Positions 8,042 through 16,726 of a DNA stretch of 64,000 bases are shown here, in pieces. The notes under the pieces were generated by a model, which saw only the letters and a program-made list of their open reading frames with translations, did not search any database and was not told where the DNA came from. Made by a program: the position numbers and the translations under genes. Source of the stretch: Streptomyces sp. NBC_00663 (lineage in GTDB: Bacteria > Actinomycetota > Actinomycetes > Streptomycetales > Streptomycetaceae); assembly GCF_036226885.1 (NCBI RefSeq), contig NZ_CP109027.1:558001-622000 (forward strand), read 5' to 3'. Within the stretch, counting starts at the first letter, position 1. The number at the start of each line of letters is the position of its first letter.

Positions 8042-9763
8042 TCAGTTCAGGGTGTCGGCGAACCGGGCGAGCCCGCTGGAGACGACCTCTGGGCGCCCGT
8101 CGTTCTGTACGGGCGCGGCGGTCAGTACGTCGAGGTGCTGATAGCCGGGGGCGATGACCGGGTGCAGGTCGTCCGGAACGCGACCCGCGAGCAGTCCGTC
8201 GCCCGCGAGGACGGTGAGGGTGGGGTGGGCGGAGAGCCCTTCGGGATGCACGACGAGCTTCTTCACCTGCGGGGAGCCGGCGAGTTCGAGGTCGGTGACG
8301 AGCTTGGTGGGGAAGTACTGCTCGGTGAAGTCGAGCGGCTGCTCGGCCAGGCTGCGGGCCAGTTCGCGGAGATCGGTGACCTCCTTGCCGGCGGCGGTGA
8401 ACGGGGTGCCGTCGGCCGACCGGTACCCGGGGTCGTCGGCGGCGCCGACACGGTCGTAATTCCGCCATGTGTACAGCGGCCCGTGCGGGCGGTCCGGGAT
8501 CGCCTTGTAGTCGATGCCGAACAGCCCGGGCTGCTGCGAACTCCCGTTGGCTACAGGGAAGTTCTTGTCGGCGACCGGTCCTCCGTCGAAGAATCCGACG
8601 CTGCTCTGGAGGAACGCCAGAGGCACGGAGTTGTCGTCGAGCAGGGCGCCGAGCACGGCCGCGTTGGTGAGCCGGAAGTCCTTCACGCCGGGTGAGCCGG
8701 TGAGGAAGGTGGGGGTGTCCTTGGAGAACAGGAAGCGGTTGGTGGCCTCGATGTTGAGGTTGGCGGGGAGGTAGCGGGGCAGGTCCGCCTCGGCTCCGGG
8801 GGCGTTCAGGGCGCCGAGGCCCGCGATGGCGAGGAGGGTCATGGTCTCGGGGTTGAGCAGCACCGGGGCGGACAGGGCACGGGGCAGCACGCCGCTGTCG
8901 AGGCCGGCCTGTACGACGCCGTAGCCGAGGCCCGCATCGGGGAGGTCGGTGTCGTCGGGAATGCTGCCGCTGAGGTCGGCCAGCGAGGTGGAGACGGTGG
9001 TGTCGAGGGCGAAGTAGCCCGCGCACTGGCGGTGTCCGGCGTCGGCCGTGGTGGCCGGGTTCCCGTCGAAGTCGGCGGTGGCGAAGTAGCCGGTGACGAC
9101 GCCGCCGAGCGAGTGCCCGCCGCACAGCACCTTGCGTTCGCGCACGCTCTGGTCGGGCAGTTCGGCGGCGAGCAGGTCGTACTCGTCCCGGACGGTCTGC
9201 TCGATGCCGAGCCGCGCCATCCACCCCAGCTGCCCGTTGTCGGCGTACCCGTCGAAGGTACGACCTTCGACGGCCGCACCCCGGTAGTAGTAGTCGACCG
9301 CCGTGTGCTGGTCGCCGGAGGCGATGCCGGTGCGGTCCTCCAGACAGTTGGAACGCCGGTCCAGGGCCCAGAACTCGATGTGCCGGCCGCGGGCGGCGGC
9401 GGCCGTCACCACGTTCCGGGCGACACTGTCGAACGCCCCCGCCCCCTCCAGGATGCCCGGCTGGGCGACCAGGATCCGGTCGGCGTCGGCCGCCGCGGCC
9501 GGCCCGTCGGCGGCGCGGTACCGCAGATACGACAGCCAGTCGCACGCGACCGGCCGCGGCCCCGCCGACTCCGGCAACGGCACCTTCACCCGCACGACCG
9601 TCTCCTGCACCCCGGCGACCGGGGACGTCGACACCACCGGGGTCTCGGTCCGCGCCCCGTCCGCATGGGCACCGGGTGCCGCCGCGGTCAGCGTCCCGGC
9701 GGCCAACAACACAGCGAGCACGGCGTTGCGCCACGCTCCACTCCTTCTGCTGTCCATGTCCAT
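8042..9763 (-). CDS. Secreted alpha/beta-hydrolase (lipase-like)
   Basis: 573 aa. N-terminal signal peptide (MDMDSRRSGAWRN, then about 17 hydrophobic residues, AxA near GAHA). The nucleophile elbow is GGHSLGG (about residue 220), followed by GYFATADFDG, and a candidate catalytic His is HPVIAPGYQHLD near the C-terminus. The family comprises large secreted actinomycete hydrolases of unknown substrate. Two in-frame ATGs lie at the start (9763 and 9757). A -10-like TAGCGT sits only 7 bases before the first, with no Shine-Dalgarno sequence, suggesting a leaderless mRNA. Transcribed alone, convergent with the cutinase gene. Confidence 0.8.
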   Translation of the reverse strand: MDMDSRRSGAWRNAVLAVLLAAGTLTAAAPGAHADGARTETPVVSTSPVAGVQETVVRVKVPLPESAGPRPVACDWLSYLRYRAADGPAAAADADRILVAQPGILEGAGAFDSVARNVVTAAAARGRHIEFWALDRRSNCLEDRTGIASGDQHTAVDYYYRGAAVEGRTFDGYADNGQLGWMARLGIEQTVRDEYDLLAAELPDQSVRERKVLCGGHSLGGVVTGYFATADFDGNPATTADAGHRQCAGYFALDTTVSTSLADLSGSIPDDTDLPDAGLGYGVVQAGLDSGVLPRALSAPVLLNPETMTLLAIAGLGALNAPGAEADLPRYLPANLNIEATNRFLFSKDTPTFLTGSPGVKDFRLTNAAVLGALLDDNSVPLAFLQSSVGFFDGGPVADKNFPVANGSSQQPGLFGIDYKAIPDRPHGPLYTWRNYDRVGAADDPGYRSADGTPFTAAGKEVTDLRELARSLAEQPLDFTEQYFPTKLVTDLELAGSPQVKKLVVHPEGLSAHPTLTVLAGDGLLAGRVPDDLHPVIAPGYQHLDVLTAAPVQNDGRPEVVSSGLARFADTLN

Positions 9764-9875
9764 GCCACGGACGCTAGGGACTCGGACAGGCCGGCCTCAG
9801 GAGGTGCTGACGGGAACTCAGTTTTACGTCACCCGCTTGTCACCACGGCACAGGGCACCCCGGGTGGGCCGACGC

Positions 9876-10430
9876 CTAGGACTCCTCGGCGGACGGGGCC
9901 GCCAGGCCGAGGATCCAGGCGCTCCAGGTCATGTCGGCGCGTACGTCGGGGAGTTCGAGCAGCAGGGTGACCGTCAGCACCAGGCCGGTCGCAAAGAAGG
10001 TGCGTACCTGGAGCATGTCCGCGCCCGACAACCGGGCGACCAGGTGCTGGAGTTGGAGGTGGCGGCGCCCCACCGCCTCGCGTACGGCCTCGTCGGCCCC
10101 GGCGGCGTAGCCCTGCATCACGACCATGCCGACGGTGCGTTGGCTCCGGAGCAGACGGCCGTAGGCGTCACCGAGGGCGACGAGCGTCGGTTCGGCGTTC
10201 TCGAAGGTCGCCTCGATCCTGTCGAACGCCGCGTGGACGACTTCCAGGAACAGGTTCCGCTTGGAGCCGAACATCTGCACGACACGCGGGTGCGAGACCC
10301 CCACGCGCGCGGCGATGGCCTCCAGACGCGCCCCCGCGAGCCCGTTCGCGGCGAACTCGGCGTCCGCCGCTTCGAGGATCTCCGCGCGCCGCTGGGCGGC
10401 AGGCTTGCGGGGTGCGACGGACCCCGTCAC
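9876..10430 (-). CDS. TetR-family transcriptional regulator
   Basis: 184 aa from a GTG start at 10430 that overlaps the TGA stop of the upstream gene (GTGA), so translation is probably coupled. The N-terminal TetR helix-turn-helix is clear: RRAEILEAADAEFAANGL, then LEAIAARVGVSHPRVVQMFG, with a KRNLF continuation. The C-terminal ligand domain is hydrophobic and ends in a probable dimer helix (LLLELPDVRADMTWSAWILG). It probably represses the two-gene unit through the palindrome upstream of its partner gene (10869-10894). An earlier in-frame start would run through the neighbouring gene and is rejected. Confidence 0.88.
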   Translation of the reverse strand: MTGSVAPRKPAAQRRAEILEAADAEFAANGLAGARLEAIAARVGVSHPRVVQMFGSKRNLFLEVVHAAFDRIEATFENAEPTLVALGDAYGRLLRSQRTVGMVVMQGYAAGADEAVREAVGRRHLQLQHLVARLSGADMLQVRTFFATGLVLTVTLLLELPDVRADMTWSAWILGLAAPSAEES

Positions 10431-10867
10431 GCTCCGGCCGCCTCGCCCTTGATCTGCTTCACCACGAAGCTGTTGTCGTACAGGCACCGATAGGCCGTGA
10501 TCAGCCCGTCCTCCCCCAGCTCCAGGCGGTCGTCGCCGTGGAACTCGACACGCCGCCCGGTACCCGCGTGCGTACCCGAGAACCGCCACGCGACCAGCAC
10601 CGCACGCCGGGTCACTTCCCCGTACAACCCCGTGCGCGTGAACGAGTAGTCCGGGAACGACTGGGCCATCCCCGCCACGAAACCCCGGATGGAGTCCGGC
10701 CCGTACACCGTCCTCCCCAGCGCCGGTTCGTCGTAGACGAGGTCCTGCGCGCACATCGCCGCCACGGCGTCACCGTCATGCGTGTTCCACGCCTGCTCCC
10801 ATCGGGCGCAGAACTCCTCCACGGCGTCGGTGTCGGAGGCCGCCGGGTCGATCACGTTCGTCGTCAT
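10427..10867 (-). CDS. NTF2-like/SnoaL-type protein
   Basis: 146 aa single-domain alpha+beta cone protein. Typical SnoaL/ketosteroid-isomerase-like features: an N-terminal helix with FCARWEQAWNTHDGDAVAAM, a central strand pattern with VYGPDSIRGFVAGM and FPDYSF, and C-terminal strands RVEFHGDDRLELGEDGLI. Such proteins are small-molecule binding proteins, isomerases or hydrolases; the function cannot be fixed here. It is first in a two-gene unit with the TetR regulator and has a palindromic operator directly upstream, so it is probably the regulator's target. Confidence 0.8.
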   Translation of the reverse strand: MTTNVIDPAASDTDAVEEFCARWEQAWNTHDGDAVAAMCAQDLVYDEPALGRTVYGPDSIRGFVAGMAQSFPDYSFTRTGLYGEVTRRAVLVAWRFSGTHAGTGRRVEFHGDDRLELGEDGLITAYRCLYDNSFVVKQIKGEAAGA

Positions 10868-10868
10868 G

Positions 10869-10894
10869 CTTCTAACTTACAAGTTAGTAAGAAG
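10869..10894. promoter_or_regulatory. TetR-type palindromic operator
   Basis: CTAACTT-AC-AAGTTAG (10872-10887) is a perfect 7-bp inverted repeat in an AT-rich island, with outer CTTC/GAAG flanks. It starts only 2-5 bases upstream of the ATG of the NTF2-like gene that is followed by the TetR gene. Such a position would block transcription or early elongation, which fits autorepression. Confidence 0.75.
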
Positions 10895-10936
10895 ACGCGA
10901 CAAGGACTTGGCGGCGCCTGTCGGCGGCTCGATGCC

Positions 10937-11773
10937 TCAGGTCAGGTCGAGGTCCGCTTGCAGCAGGTCGTGGTCCGAGTACGCGGTGGGGTGGACCTCG
11001 TGCCGGAGGGAGGTGACATCGCGCAGGAAGACATAGTCGAACTTGCTGTGCCAGTCGGTCGTCGTGTCGCAGGCGCCGGAGGCCGTGGGGCGGCACTGGG
11101 GGTCGGTGTCCTCGGCCAGGGCCCAGAGCGGGGCGAGTTCGGGGGTCTCCGGCGTGGCGTTGAAGTCGCCGACCACGATCGCGCGGTCGTACCGGGCCAC
11201 GGCCTTGGCGAGCACGTCGGCCTGCTCGGCGCGGACCGACTCCTGGCGCCGCTGGGCGAAGTGCGTGTTGAAGACCCGGACCTGCCGGCCGTCCACCGTG
11301 GTGGTGACCGCCATGTACCCGCGGTCCTCGGAACCGCCGTCGGGATACTCCACGAGGACCGGGTCGGTCATCGGCGCCGCCGAGAGGATCGCCTGGCCGT
11401 AACCCCCGGGGTTCCATGGCACTCCCCCGCAACGGCCCCACTTCTGTAGCACCGTCCCGTACTCGACGTGGTACGTCAGCCCGTACAGACCCTGGAGATA
11501 GTCCCGGATCCTCGCCACATCACTCGCGCACGCTTCCTGCAACCCGATGACCTGGGGCGCGTACGTGGCGATCTCCGCCGCCCGGTCGACGTTGGCCTGC
11601 TTGCACGGGTTGCACATGTTCCACGTCATGACCCGGTTGGGCACCACGTCCGTGGCCGCGCCGACCGGCAGCGGTCTGCCGATGACCGCGCCTCTCGGCG
11701 CGCTGGAGCCGAGGAGCAGCACGCCGACCGCGATCACCGCTCCCGCACACCACCGCGCGCCCCGTCCGAACAC
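10937..11773 (-). CDS. Secreted endonuclease/exonuclease/phosphatase-family protein
   Basis: 278 aa from a GTG at 11773, chosen for the ggggagg ribosome site 5 bases upstream. The N-terminus is a signal peptide or anchor (AGAVIAVGVLLLGSSAPRG). EEP-fold motifs follow in order: VMTWNMC (metal Asn), VIGLQEA (metal Glu), FNTHFAQRR, VVGDFNATP (Asp/Asn) and YSDHDLL (catalytic His), so the site is complete. Members are DNases, sphingomyelinases or phospholipid/inositol phosphatases; the closest use here cannot be told. Cysteines in NMCNPCKQ and CGGVP suggest disulfides in the exported domain. It lies 75 bp downstream of the glycerophosphotransferase gene on the same strand and may be co-transcribed. 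Confidence 0.85.
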   Translation of the reverse strand: MFGRGARWCAGAVIAVGVLLLGSSAPRGAVIGRPLPVGAATDVVPNRVMTWNMCNPCKQANVDRAAEIATYAPQVIGLQEACASDVARIRDYLQGLYGLTYHVEYGTVLQKWGRCGGVPWNPGGYGQAILSAAPMTDPVLVEYPDGGSEDRGYMAVTTTVDGRQVRVFNTHFAQRRQESVRAEQADVLAKAVARYDRAIVVGDFNATPETPELAPLWALAEDTDPQCRPTASGACDTTTDWHSKFDYVFLRDVTSLRHEVHPTAYSDHDLLQADLDLT

Positions 11774-11847
11774 CTATGCCTCCCCGAGCTGGTTACGCAC
11801 GTACGAGGCTATGCGAAGGACCTGTCGGCAACCTGTCGCCGATCCGC

Positions 11848-13872
11848 TCAGCCGACGAGGTCGGTCGGCTCCAGGAGTCTCCGGTCTTCCGCGAGCTCCG
11901 CCGCGCCCTTGTCCGCCAGGGCGTTGACGGCCGTGTTGAAGCGCTCCATGGAGGTGGGGTGGTCCGGGCCCAGGACGTACTCCTTGAGGGTGCGGCGCTC
12001 CGGCGCCATCGGGTCGTTCAGCGGCTCGCGCACCGAGCGGAGGATGTCCGGGAGCCGGGTGCAGTCCCGGTCGAGGAGATAGGCGCCGCCCGCGGTGGTG
12101 TAGGCGGCCCGGAACTCCTCGTCGGGCAGGTCGTGGGCGTTGGTGAGGACGTAGGGCTTGAGGCTGGCGACGAAGTCGGCGACCACGGAGGAGACATCGC
12201 TGACGAGCATGTCCGCCTGGTTGAAGCACTCGTACAGCGTGGGCAGTTGCTCAAGGATCACGTGGTGGCGGAGTTCGCCGTGGCTCTCCCAGAACAGGCG
12301 GTGCCACTCGGCGTGCAGGGTGTGCCACTCGGCCGCGTCGTCATGCTCGGGCAGGCGCGCCTCACGGGTCCGCTGGGCGTCGTCGCCGCGCTGGCGTCCG
12401 GCCAACTCGTCGAGCCTGGTCCGGAGTTGCGTCAGCCGCGGGCGGACGGCGGCGAGGTCGGCCAGCGCCGGAGCGGCCCGGCGGAGTTCGTTGTCGGCGT
12501 GCAGCAGCTCGCGGATGGCGCGGTCGGCCTCAGCCGCCTCGGCCGAGCGCTTGCCGGTGAGCGGATGCGGCTTGTAGATGACCCGAACGTCCTCGGCCAG
12601 CAGCTTCTCGACCAGTCGGACGCCCATCGGGATGAGAGACGTGTGGCAGTCGTCGTCGCTCCACCCCTCCCAGGTGGGGGCGTACATGACCACCGGACGA
12701 CGGCCGGGCACGCGGTCGGCGTGGAACTGGATCGGCGCCAGCTGCGGACGGCCCACCTCGACGATCGCCGCGTCGCTGATGGCGTGCCGCACCCGCCGGT
12801 ACCGGTCGCGCCCGGCCCGGCCGGCCACCCAGATCTCGTCGTACACCTTGCTGACCCGGTTGCTGCTGGCCAGCTTGTCGCTGTCGCCGTGCCCGATGAA
12901 GACGTGCTTGGCCTCCGCGATGCGCAACATGTGGACGTTCTTGCCGGCGTTGCCGGGATAGAGGACGACGCGGACGCCGGACAGGTCCAGTTCGGCCAGA
13001 TCGTCGGCCTTGGGGACGCACAGGACGGGCAGTCGGGTGCGGCCGAGGTAACGGAACGAGGCCCGCTCGCGCAGGATGATCAGCGGGCGCCGGTCGAGCC
13101 GCTCCAGCGTCTCGATCCACATGTTCACCTGGTACATGAAGTCACGGGACACGGCGGCGAAGCTGAAGTAGAGCGCCACCTCGGGCCCGTACGCCGCGAG
13201 TTGACGATTGACCTCGGCGAACACGTCCTCCCGCACCGGCATGTGCCGCGCCCGCAGGTACTGCCCCGCCAGCGCCAGCACCGCCACCGCGGTGATGCCG
13301 AGGGTGAGCGCGAAGCCGGCGTACGCCCACTGGCGGGTTCCCGTGGCCAGCGCCACCAGAAAGCCGACGTGCGCCGGGAGGTCGAGGTGCAGCAGCTTGC
13401 GCAGGAAGCGCCGGAACAGGACGGCCGGCGGCTGCTGCGGAAGCGGCAACCCGCTCATGTCCAGGTTGCGCACCACCAACGGCAGCACCCGCCGGCGCCG
13501 GACCGCGTGATGCAGCGCGGTGTACAGCATCACCAGCGCGAAGTGGACGCTGAACACGGCGAGCGCGGATACCAGCAGCGCGTCCGACGCGCCCATCCGT
13601 TCGGCCAGCGCCAGCAGCATCACCGTACGGACGGCGAACCGCAGGGTGCGGTCCAGCTGAAGCGTCGCCAGCCGGCGCACGAACCCCGGCGCCCGGACGT
13701 GCAACACCTCGTCGGCGGCGTAACTCACCATCGACGCCACCGCGAAGCCCCCCAGCCACGGCAGCAGCGCGAAGACCGGCAGCGCCACGAAACCGGCTGC
13801 CAGCAACAGGACAAGACAAAGGTCAGTGGCCCCGCGCACGCGCAGCGCACCACACAACTGACGGACCATCAT
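11848..13872 (-). CDS. CDP-glycerol glycerophosphotransferase (teichoic-acid polymerase-like)
   Basis: About 674 aa from the ATG at 13872, preferred over a GTG at 13902 because GGGGGGA lies about 9 bases before it. The N-terminal 200 residues hold several membrane helices (LVLLLAAGFVALPVFALL, VLALAG region). The C-terminal domain has glycerophosphotransferase signatures: GVRVVLYPGNAGKN, FIGHGDSDKLASSN, MYAPTWEGWSDDD, VIYKPHPLTG and ADMLVSDVSSVVADF. It should transfer glycerol-phosphate units from CDP-glycerol to a membrane-linked acceptor in wall or teichoic acid assembly at the inner membrane face. A charged helical insert (about 470-530) separates the PHP and SDVSS motifs. No other teichoic gene is adjacent. 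Confidence 0.88.
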   Translation of the reverse strand: MMVRQLCGALRVRGATDLCLVLLLAAGFVALPVFALLPWLGGFAVASMVSYAADEVLHVRAPGFVRRLATLQLDRTLRFAVRTVMLLALAERMGASDALLVSALAVFSVHFALVMLYTALHHAVRRRRVLPLVVRNLDMSGLPLPQQPPAVLFRRFLRKLLHLDLPAHVGFLVALATGTRQWAYAGFALTLGITAVAVLALAGQYLRARHMPVREDVFAEVNRQLAAYGPEVALYFSFAAVSRDFMYQVNMWIETLERLDRRPLIILRERASFRYLGRTRLPVLCVPKADDLAELDLSGVRVVLYPGNAGKNVHMLRIAEAKHVFIGHGDSDKLASSNRVSKVYDEIWVAGRAGRDRYRRVRHAISDAAIVEVGRPQLAPIQFHADRVPGRRPVVMYAPTWEGWSDDDCHTSLIPMGVRLVEKLLAEDVRVIYKPHPLTGKRSAEAAEADRAIRELLHADNELRRAAPALADLAAVRPRLTQLRTRLDELAGRQRGDDAQRTREARLPEHDDAAEWHTLHAEWHRLFWESHGELRHHVILEQLPTLYECFNQADMLVSDVSSVVADFVASLKPYVLTNAHDLPDEEFRAAYTTAGGAYLLDRDCTRLPDILRSVREPLNDPMAPERRTLKEYVLGPDHPTSMERFNTAVNALADKGAAELAEDRRLLEPTDLVG

Positions 13873-14028
13873 GGACAAGGTTCCCCCCACGGAACTGAGC
13901 ACGGTGCGGTAACACCGTTGGTCGCCAGTTCGACCCGGGGAAGCCCTGCATGGTTGTGCACCCGGAGATCACAAAATGTTCAGCTTCGGTTCATGAGGGA
14001 TTCAGGGACACCGCTCGGCGGCGAGGTC

Positions 14029-15495
14029 TCAGGCGGGGCGGACGGCTCCCCTGATCGCGGTCTGGCCGGCGAAGAACACCGACTCCTCACGGACGGGCGT
14101 CCCCGGCCCCGGGGCGTGGATCATCATGCCGTTCCCGGTCCAGATGCCCACATGGCTGAGGTCGTCGTGGAAGAAGACCAGGTCCCCCGGCTGTACGTCC
14201 GCGAGGGTGACCGGCATCCCCGCTCCGGCCTGCGCCTGGACGGTCCGCGGGAGCGTCACCCCGGCCACCTTCCAGGCGGCCTGGGAGAGACCGGGGGCGT
14301 CGAAGGATCCCGGCCCTGCCGCTCCCCAGACACAGGGCCGGCCGATCTGCGCCCGGGCGAAGTCGATCACCCGCTCGGCCTTGGTGCTGCGGGCGACGTC
14401 CGCCGGCGGTGGTGCGGGGCGATCGAACGCGGCGGGGGTGACGGGGGGTTCGAGGGGCGTGGGAGCGAAGCTCACGGCCGGGGCGGGGGTCGCGACCTCA
14501 GAGGTCGGATAGGCGGGCGGCGCCGTGAACGTCGGCACAGAGGGCGCCGACGCGAAGGCTGCGGGCATAGCGGCCGTTGCCGCAACGGCTGCCGACTCAT
14601 AGGCCGTCGGTACAGAGGGCGTCAGTTCGGACGGCATCAGTTCGAACGGCGTCAGTTCAGGGGGCATCGGCAGTGCGGCCTCATAGGTCGCCGGCGTCGC
14701 GTCGATCGGCCACTCGGCGGTGTACGAAGGGGCCGGGTCGGCCGCCCCGCCCCTGAGATACGGGGCGATCCCCGCCGTTGCCGGTCCGGTGCCGAACAGC
14801 GCGCCGTCGTTCGCGGGGGGACTCACCTCGTAGGAACCGAGGACGGAGTCCTGAACGGTCGGCAACACGGCGGTGGGCTCCGGGACGTGCGCCATGGCGG
14901 GCTCGGGCAGCGGCCACCGCGTCGCACCACCGTCAAGGACCGGCTGCGAACCCGTGCCCCACGTCGCACCACCGTCAAGGACCGGCTGCGGGCCCGTGCC
15001 CCACGTCCCCGCGTCCGGCCGGGGCTCGGCGGCAGGCGCCGGACCGGCCGTCAACTCCCTTACCGGCGCGGCGGGAAGCTCCGGAACCGTCGCCTTGGGT
15101 GCCCTGGGCGCCTCAAGGGCGAGGGGTTCCGCCGGACGTTCCGCGGGGCGGGCGGGCCGGGGTGCGCGGGCCGCGGGGGCCGGCCGGGTCGACGGCCCGC
15201 GCCCTGCGGTCCGCGGCGCCGCGACGGTCGGGCCCAACTTGGCCCGGGCCGCGTCGAACCACTGTCGGGTCAGGTCCGAGAGCGCGGGCTCCACACTGTC
15301 CTGGGAGCCACGGCCGCCCCCGCCTCGCTGGCGCGGAATCGCCAGCGCGCGGGTCGCGTTGAAGGTGCCCGTGTCGCTCTCGGCCCGGTCGTAGAGGCTG
15401 TTGATCCGCCGGCGGACCTCGTCACGGCTCGGCGCCTCTCCCTCACCTGCTGACGGGACACCTGAGGACTGCGAGCGCAGGGGTTCCGGCGACAT
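14029..15495 (-). CDS. NlpC/P60-family protein lacking the catalytic cysteine
   Basis: 488 aa; start at 15495 chosen because aaggag lies 8 bases before this ATG, while an earlier ATG at 15525 lacks such a site. Residues 1-370 are a low-complexity Pro/Ala/Thr-rich region with internal repeats (PVLDGGATWGTG twice; ELTPFELMPSELTP). The last 115 residues are an NlpC/P60 domain: VIDFARAQIGRPCVWGAAG, LADVQPGDLVFFHDDLSHVGIW and MMIHAPGPG. The His region (SHVGIW) is intact, but the nucleophile motif, normally FDCSGL, reads FDAPGL. A Cys occurs instead at PCVWG, usually Tyr. No signal peptide is seen. It may be a binding or regulatory pseudoenzyme. Confidence 0.85.
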   Translation of the reverse strand: MSPEPLRSQSSGVPSAGEGEAPSRDEVRRRINSLYDRAESDTGTFNATRALAIPRQRGGGGRGSQDSVEPALSDLTRQWFDAARAKLGPTVAAPRTAGRGPSTRPAPAARAPRPARPAERPAEPLALEAPRAPKATVPELPAAPVRELTAGPAPAAEPRPDAGTWGTGPQPVLDGGATWGTGSQPVLDGGATRWPLPEPAMAHVPEPTAVLPTVQDSVLGSYEVSPPANDGALFGTGPATAGIAPYLRGGAADPAPSYTAEWPIDATPATYEAALPMPPELTPFELMPSELTPSVPTAYESAAVAATAAMPAAFASAPSVPTFTAPPAYPTSEVATPAPAVSFAPTPLEPPVTPAAFDRPAPPPADVARSTKAERVIDFARAQIGRPCVWGAAGPGSFDAPGLSQAAWKVAGVTLPRTVQAQAGAGMPVTLADVQPGDLVFFHDDLSHVGIWTGNGMMIHAPGPGTPVREESVFFAGQTAIRGAVRPA

Positions 15496-15672
15496 GAGAC
15501 GGGCTCCTTCCGTACGAGAGCGCACGAGACGTCCTGTTGTTCGAAGTACGTCGTGCGGGCCAGGGTCAACCTAGCCAACTTGTGATCCTTTCGTGAAGAT
15601 TGAAGGGTAAAATGCCCGATACGCTTCTGTGACCTTGGGCACGGCCGTGGCAGCGGGATCCCTTGCCACGCC

Positions 15673-16629
15673 TCACTGTTGGAGCAGCACCGCGACGAAG
15701 ACGAGCAGCACCAGCGGCGCCGCGACCCAGGCCAGCGCGAGTGCCGCTCGCGGCGCCTTCCTGGTGAGCTTCTCCAGCGCCTGGTAGACCCCGGTCAGGA
15801 TCAGCAACGCGACCGTGACGTGCAGCAGGAGCGCGAGGCTCACCCCCACGACCGCTCCGGCGATCCGGAACCGTCCCCACAGGAGCGCCGGCACCAGCGG
15901 GATCACGACCGCGCCCGACAGACCTCCGGCCAGCTCGACGAACCACCTGCGGTCGCCCATCCAGGGAAGTTCCGGCAGAAAGGCGGGCAGGGTGTCGAAC
16001 AGGTCGAGGGTCGCCCAGACGCCGAGCACGGCGACGGCCACGACGGTGAGGGCCGCGGTCAGGCGGCAACGCCACGCGCGCGGCGTGGACCAGCCCGTGC
16101 CGCGGCCGTCGAGCATCGTCGCCGTCGCCACCGCCGACCACACCAGCCAACGCCGGATCAGCCCCGTGCCGGCGTCCGCCATCGCGTCGCGCAGGACGCG
16201 GTCGGCTTCCGCGCGCAGCACGACATGGTGGTCGGTCGAGACGTACGTCGGCTCGTCGGGCCAGTGGATCAGCCCGTCGTGCAGCAGCGTGGCCGGGAGG
16301 TGCTCCCCGGTCTTGGGCACCAGCCAGGTGAAGGAGGCGGGTACCGACGTCAGATCGGTGCGGAAGGTCCGCGTCTCCCGGGGTACCAGGAGTTCACCGA
16401 GGTGGCGGTCCCGGTAGGCGATACGCCGCCGCATCGCGAACTCCTCGCGGCCCTCCTCGATGACCCGGACCAGCTCGATGCGCGGGTCGCGGCCGGGGTC
16501 GGGCGGAAGCTCCGGCTGCCCTTCACCGGCGTCGACACCACCGTCGTAGAACCGCCGCGGCTGCGCGGGAATCGGCTCCTCCGCGGCCCGTCTCGTCGTT
16601 CGGCCTGGTCCCACCTCGGACGCAGACAT
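15673..16629 (-). CDS. DUF1353 protein with C-terminal membrane helices
   Basis: 318 aa. The N-terminal half carries a DUF1353-type core: TFRTDLTSVPASFTWLVP, then GEHLPATLLHDGLIHWP and a helix LRAEADRVLRDAM. DUF1353 is otherwise known mostly as a small phage-associated domain. The C-terminal half has about four membrane helices (LTVVAVAVLGVWATL, LSGAVVIPLVPALL, GVSLALLLHVTVALLIL, WVAAPLVLLVFVAVLL). The start has a gaggggg ribosome site. It follows the DUF6083 gene after 97 bp on the same strand. The function is unknown; a conserved His-Asp pair (LLHDGL) in the core suggests a metal-dependent activity, but that is inference. Confidence 0.72.
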   Translation of the reverse strand: MSASEVGPGRTTRRAAEEPIPAQPRRFYDGGVDAGEGQPELPPDPGRDPRIELVRVIEEGREEFAMRRRIAYRDRHLGELLVPRETRTFRTDLTSVPASFTWLVPKTGEHLPATLLHDGLIHWPDEPTYVSTDHHVVLRAEADRVLRDAMADAGTGLIRRWLVWSAVATATMLDGRGTGWSTPRAWRCRLTAALTVVAVAVLGVWATLDLFDTLPAFLPELPWMGDRRWFVELAGGLSGAVVIPLVPALLWGRFRIAGAVVGVSLALLLHVTVALLILTGVYQALEKLTRKAPRAALALAWVAAPLVLLVFVAVLLQQ

Positions 16630-16726
16630 ACACGCCCCCTCTCGCCTGAGGTATTCGTACCCTCCTTTCTCTTCCGGCGATCGGCCCTCGCCATCCGTCC
16701 TCGTGACACACCGTCACCCGTGCGCC

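Noticed and set aside
11776..15453. Open frame of about 1225 codons on the plus strand
   Set aside because: Antisense to the glycerophosphotransferase and NlpC/P60 genes and runs through their intergenic promoter region; low-complexity translation, no motif.
15496..15672. c-di-AMP (ydaO) riboswitch in front of the NlpC/P60-like gene
   Set aside because: The family often has one, but I could not find its conserved elements in this 177-bp gap.
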